Position numbers and translations under genes: made by a program. A DNA stretch of 42,692 nt from Pseudomonadota bacterium (GTDB lineage: Bacteria > Pseudomonadota > Alphaproteobacteria > Rhodospirillales > Magnetospirillaceae): NCBI GenBank assembly GCA_023458315.1, contig JAEXAH010000057.1:1-42692 (forward strand), written 5' to 3'. How positions within the stretch are numbered: the stretch's first letter is position 1; each line of letters starts with the position of its first letter. Below the pieces are notes generated by a model that did no database searches, was not told the DNA's origin, and saw only the letters and a list, made by a program, of their open reading frames with translations. Of this stretch, positions 42,035-42,692 are shown in pieces.

Positions 42035-42523
42035 ATGATTTCCAGCCAGACGGCATCCGCGGCGGGGGGGCAGCTTCTTCCCCTCAAGCGGGCGCTCATG
42101 GGCCAGGCGGGCGCCAAAACCGCCGATGCCCCCAGCAAGAAGGACCTGCTGGCCGCCCTGGGCCAAAGTGGCGAGGGCGATTCCGTCGGCGCCACCGAAA
42201 AGGCGGCCCGTGCCCTGTCGAAAGTGGACGGGACCAGCGAAACCAGTGCCGCCGACAGCTTCGCCAGCGCCGTGGCGCCGTTCCTGCGCAACGGTCCCGG
42301 GGCGGAAACCGGGATGGACGGCGACGGCGGCGACGAAACCCTGGCCGGGGCCGAAGGAACCGGCATGCGGTGGGACGACGACGGTGACGGTCAGGTTTCC
42401 AGCATGGAATGGACCCGCCACCATCAGGCCGCGCCGACCGCCAACACGGTTTCGCCCGATTTGTCGGCCGGGCGTCTGAACAGCCAGATGCTTTCGGTGC
42501 TGTTGCAGCATCAGGGGGCGTAA
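42035..42523 (+). CDS. Degenerate EF-hand protein, paralogue of the 19472-20200 gene
   Basis: 162 aa from MISSQTASAA, with AAGGA upstream. Same MISS start as the five-EF-hand protein, a matching early segment (AKTADAPSKKDLLAAL versus SKTDSNGDSALSKDELLEAL) and a similar C-terminal end (LNSQMLSVLLQHQGA versus SGTLGALLASINEVAA). Only one complete EF-hand loop remains, D114-E125 (DDDGDGQVSSME); a second acidic patch MDGDGGDETLAG (95-105) looks like a decayed loop, and the first loop has lost its ligands. No signal peptide. Flanked on both sides by inverted copies of the MITE-like repeat. Function unknown; reduced calcium binding is inferred. Confidence 0.72.
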   Translation: MISSQTASAAGGQLLPLKRALMGQAGAKTADAPSKKDLLAALGQSGEGDSVGATEKAARALSKVDGTSETSAADSFASAVAPFLRNGPGAETGMDGDGGDETLAGAEGTGMRWDDDGDGQVSSMEWTRHHQAAPTANTVSPDLSAGRLNSQMLSVLLQHQGA

Positions 42524-42536
42524 AAGCAAAAAAGGG

Positions 42537-42692
42537 GGTCTTCGCGGATTTGCGGGTCTGTTGGCCCAGCAACCGTTCGTCATGGCCGGACTTGATCCGG
42601 GCATCCACGCGGCGCCGCCTGTTCCCGTCTTTCCGCTGAGATGCCCGCGGACAAACGTGGATGGCCGGGTCAAGCCCGGCCATGACGAGCAT
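42537..42692 (-). mobile_element. MITE-like element, copy 3 (inverted, runs off window)
   Basis: Reverse orientation relative to the other copies. Begins with the inverted-repeat end (GGTCTTCGCGGATTTGCGGG, slightly changed) and reads through both internal hairpins to ATGACGAGCAT at the window edge; the last ~25 bp lie outside. By eye it is about 95% identical to the 20368 copy over ~150 bp, so the family spread recently. Its inner flank is the A-rich AAAAGCAAAAAA right after the EF-hand-like stop codon. Confidence 0.82.

Overview
The window is about 42.7 kb of GC-rich (by eye roughly two thirds G+C), gene-dense bacterial chromosome with strong third-position GC bias. The gene content and protein style point to an alphaproteobacterium of the Rhodospirillales, most like Magnetospirillum/Phaeospirillum: AapJQMP amino-acid importer, short-form PurL, BolA with a CGFS glutaredoxin, FbpABC iron importer, many two-component and c-di-GMP proteins, and intergenic repeats carrying the common alphaproteobacterial CGTCATGGCCGGG core. 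This placement rests on family familiarity, not on a database search. There are no rRNA or tRNA genes, no CRISPR array, no intact transposase gene and no magnetosome genes.

Layout. 1-4 kb: ferric-iron ABC importer on the minus strand in the order permease-ATPase-binding protein, with a TTGA-N9-TCAA iron-box-like dyad just ahead of the first gene; a perfect 23-bp inverted repeat sits at the window edge. 4.1-7.0 kb: purQ-purL, overlapping, without purS. 7.2-10.3 kb: RarD-type exporter, BolA, an opposed YeeE/YedE sulfur transporter and a monothiol glutaredoxin, so the usual BolA-Grx pair is split by a sulfur transporter. 10.3-12.5 kb: a MocR/PdxR-type regulator divergent from a PNPOx-like flavoprotein, with a striking dyad between them. 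12.6-15.1 kb: a histidine kinase without sensor domain, YkgJ and YchJ metal-cluster proteins, and a 47-codon gene followed by strong hairpins. 15.3-19.5 kb: complete aapJQMP operon. 19.5-21.2 kb: a five-EF-hand protein and rpsD, separated by a 183-bp MITE-like element with terminal inverted repeats and a perfect 8-bp target duplication. 21.4-27.3 kb: a secreted peptidoglycan-binding/PRC-barrel protein, an operon of response regulator, small membrane protein and SSF-transporter/histidine kinase fusion, a lipase-like hydrolase and a coiled-coil membrane protein. 27.4-33.3 kb: TauE exporter, unusual response regulator, FAD oxidoreductase, DUF445 protein, GNAT/FemAB-like protein. 33.3-38.4 kb: a Crp/Fnr regulator preceded by three TTGAC-N4-GTCAA-type dyads and a strong terminator that may end a small RNA, an Rcp1-type response regulator, a REC-PAS-PAS-GGDEF-EAL protein with a degenerate EAL site, and a FAH-family enzyme. 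38.5-41.7 kb: EamA exporter, GntR/FadR-type regulator, pyruvate kinase. 41.7-42.7 kb: a degenerate paralogue of the EF-hand protein bracketed by two inverted copies of the MITE.

The most interesting non-gene signal is the MITE family. Copy 1 sits exactly in the U-tract of the rpsD terminator, copy 2 directly follows the pyk terminator, and copy 3 abuts an A-rich tract. Both EF-hand paralogues have a copy alongside. This suggests an element that targets intrinsic-terminator T-tracts.
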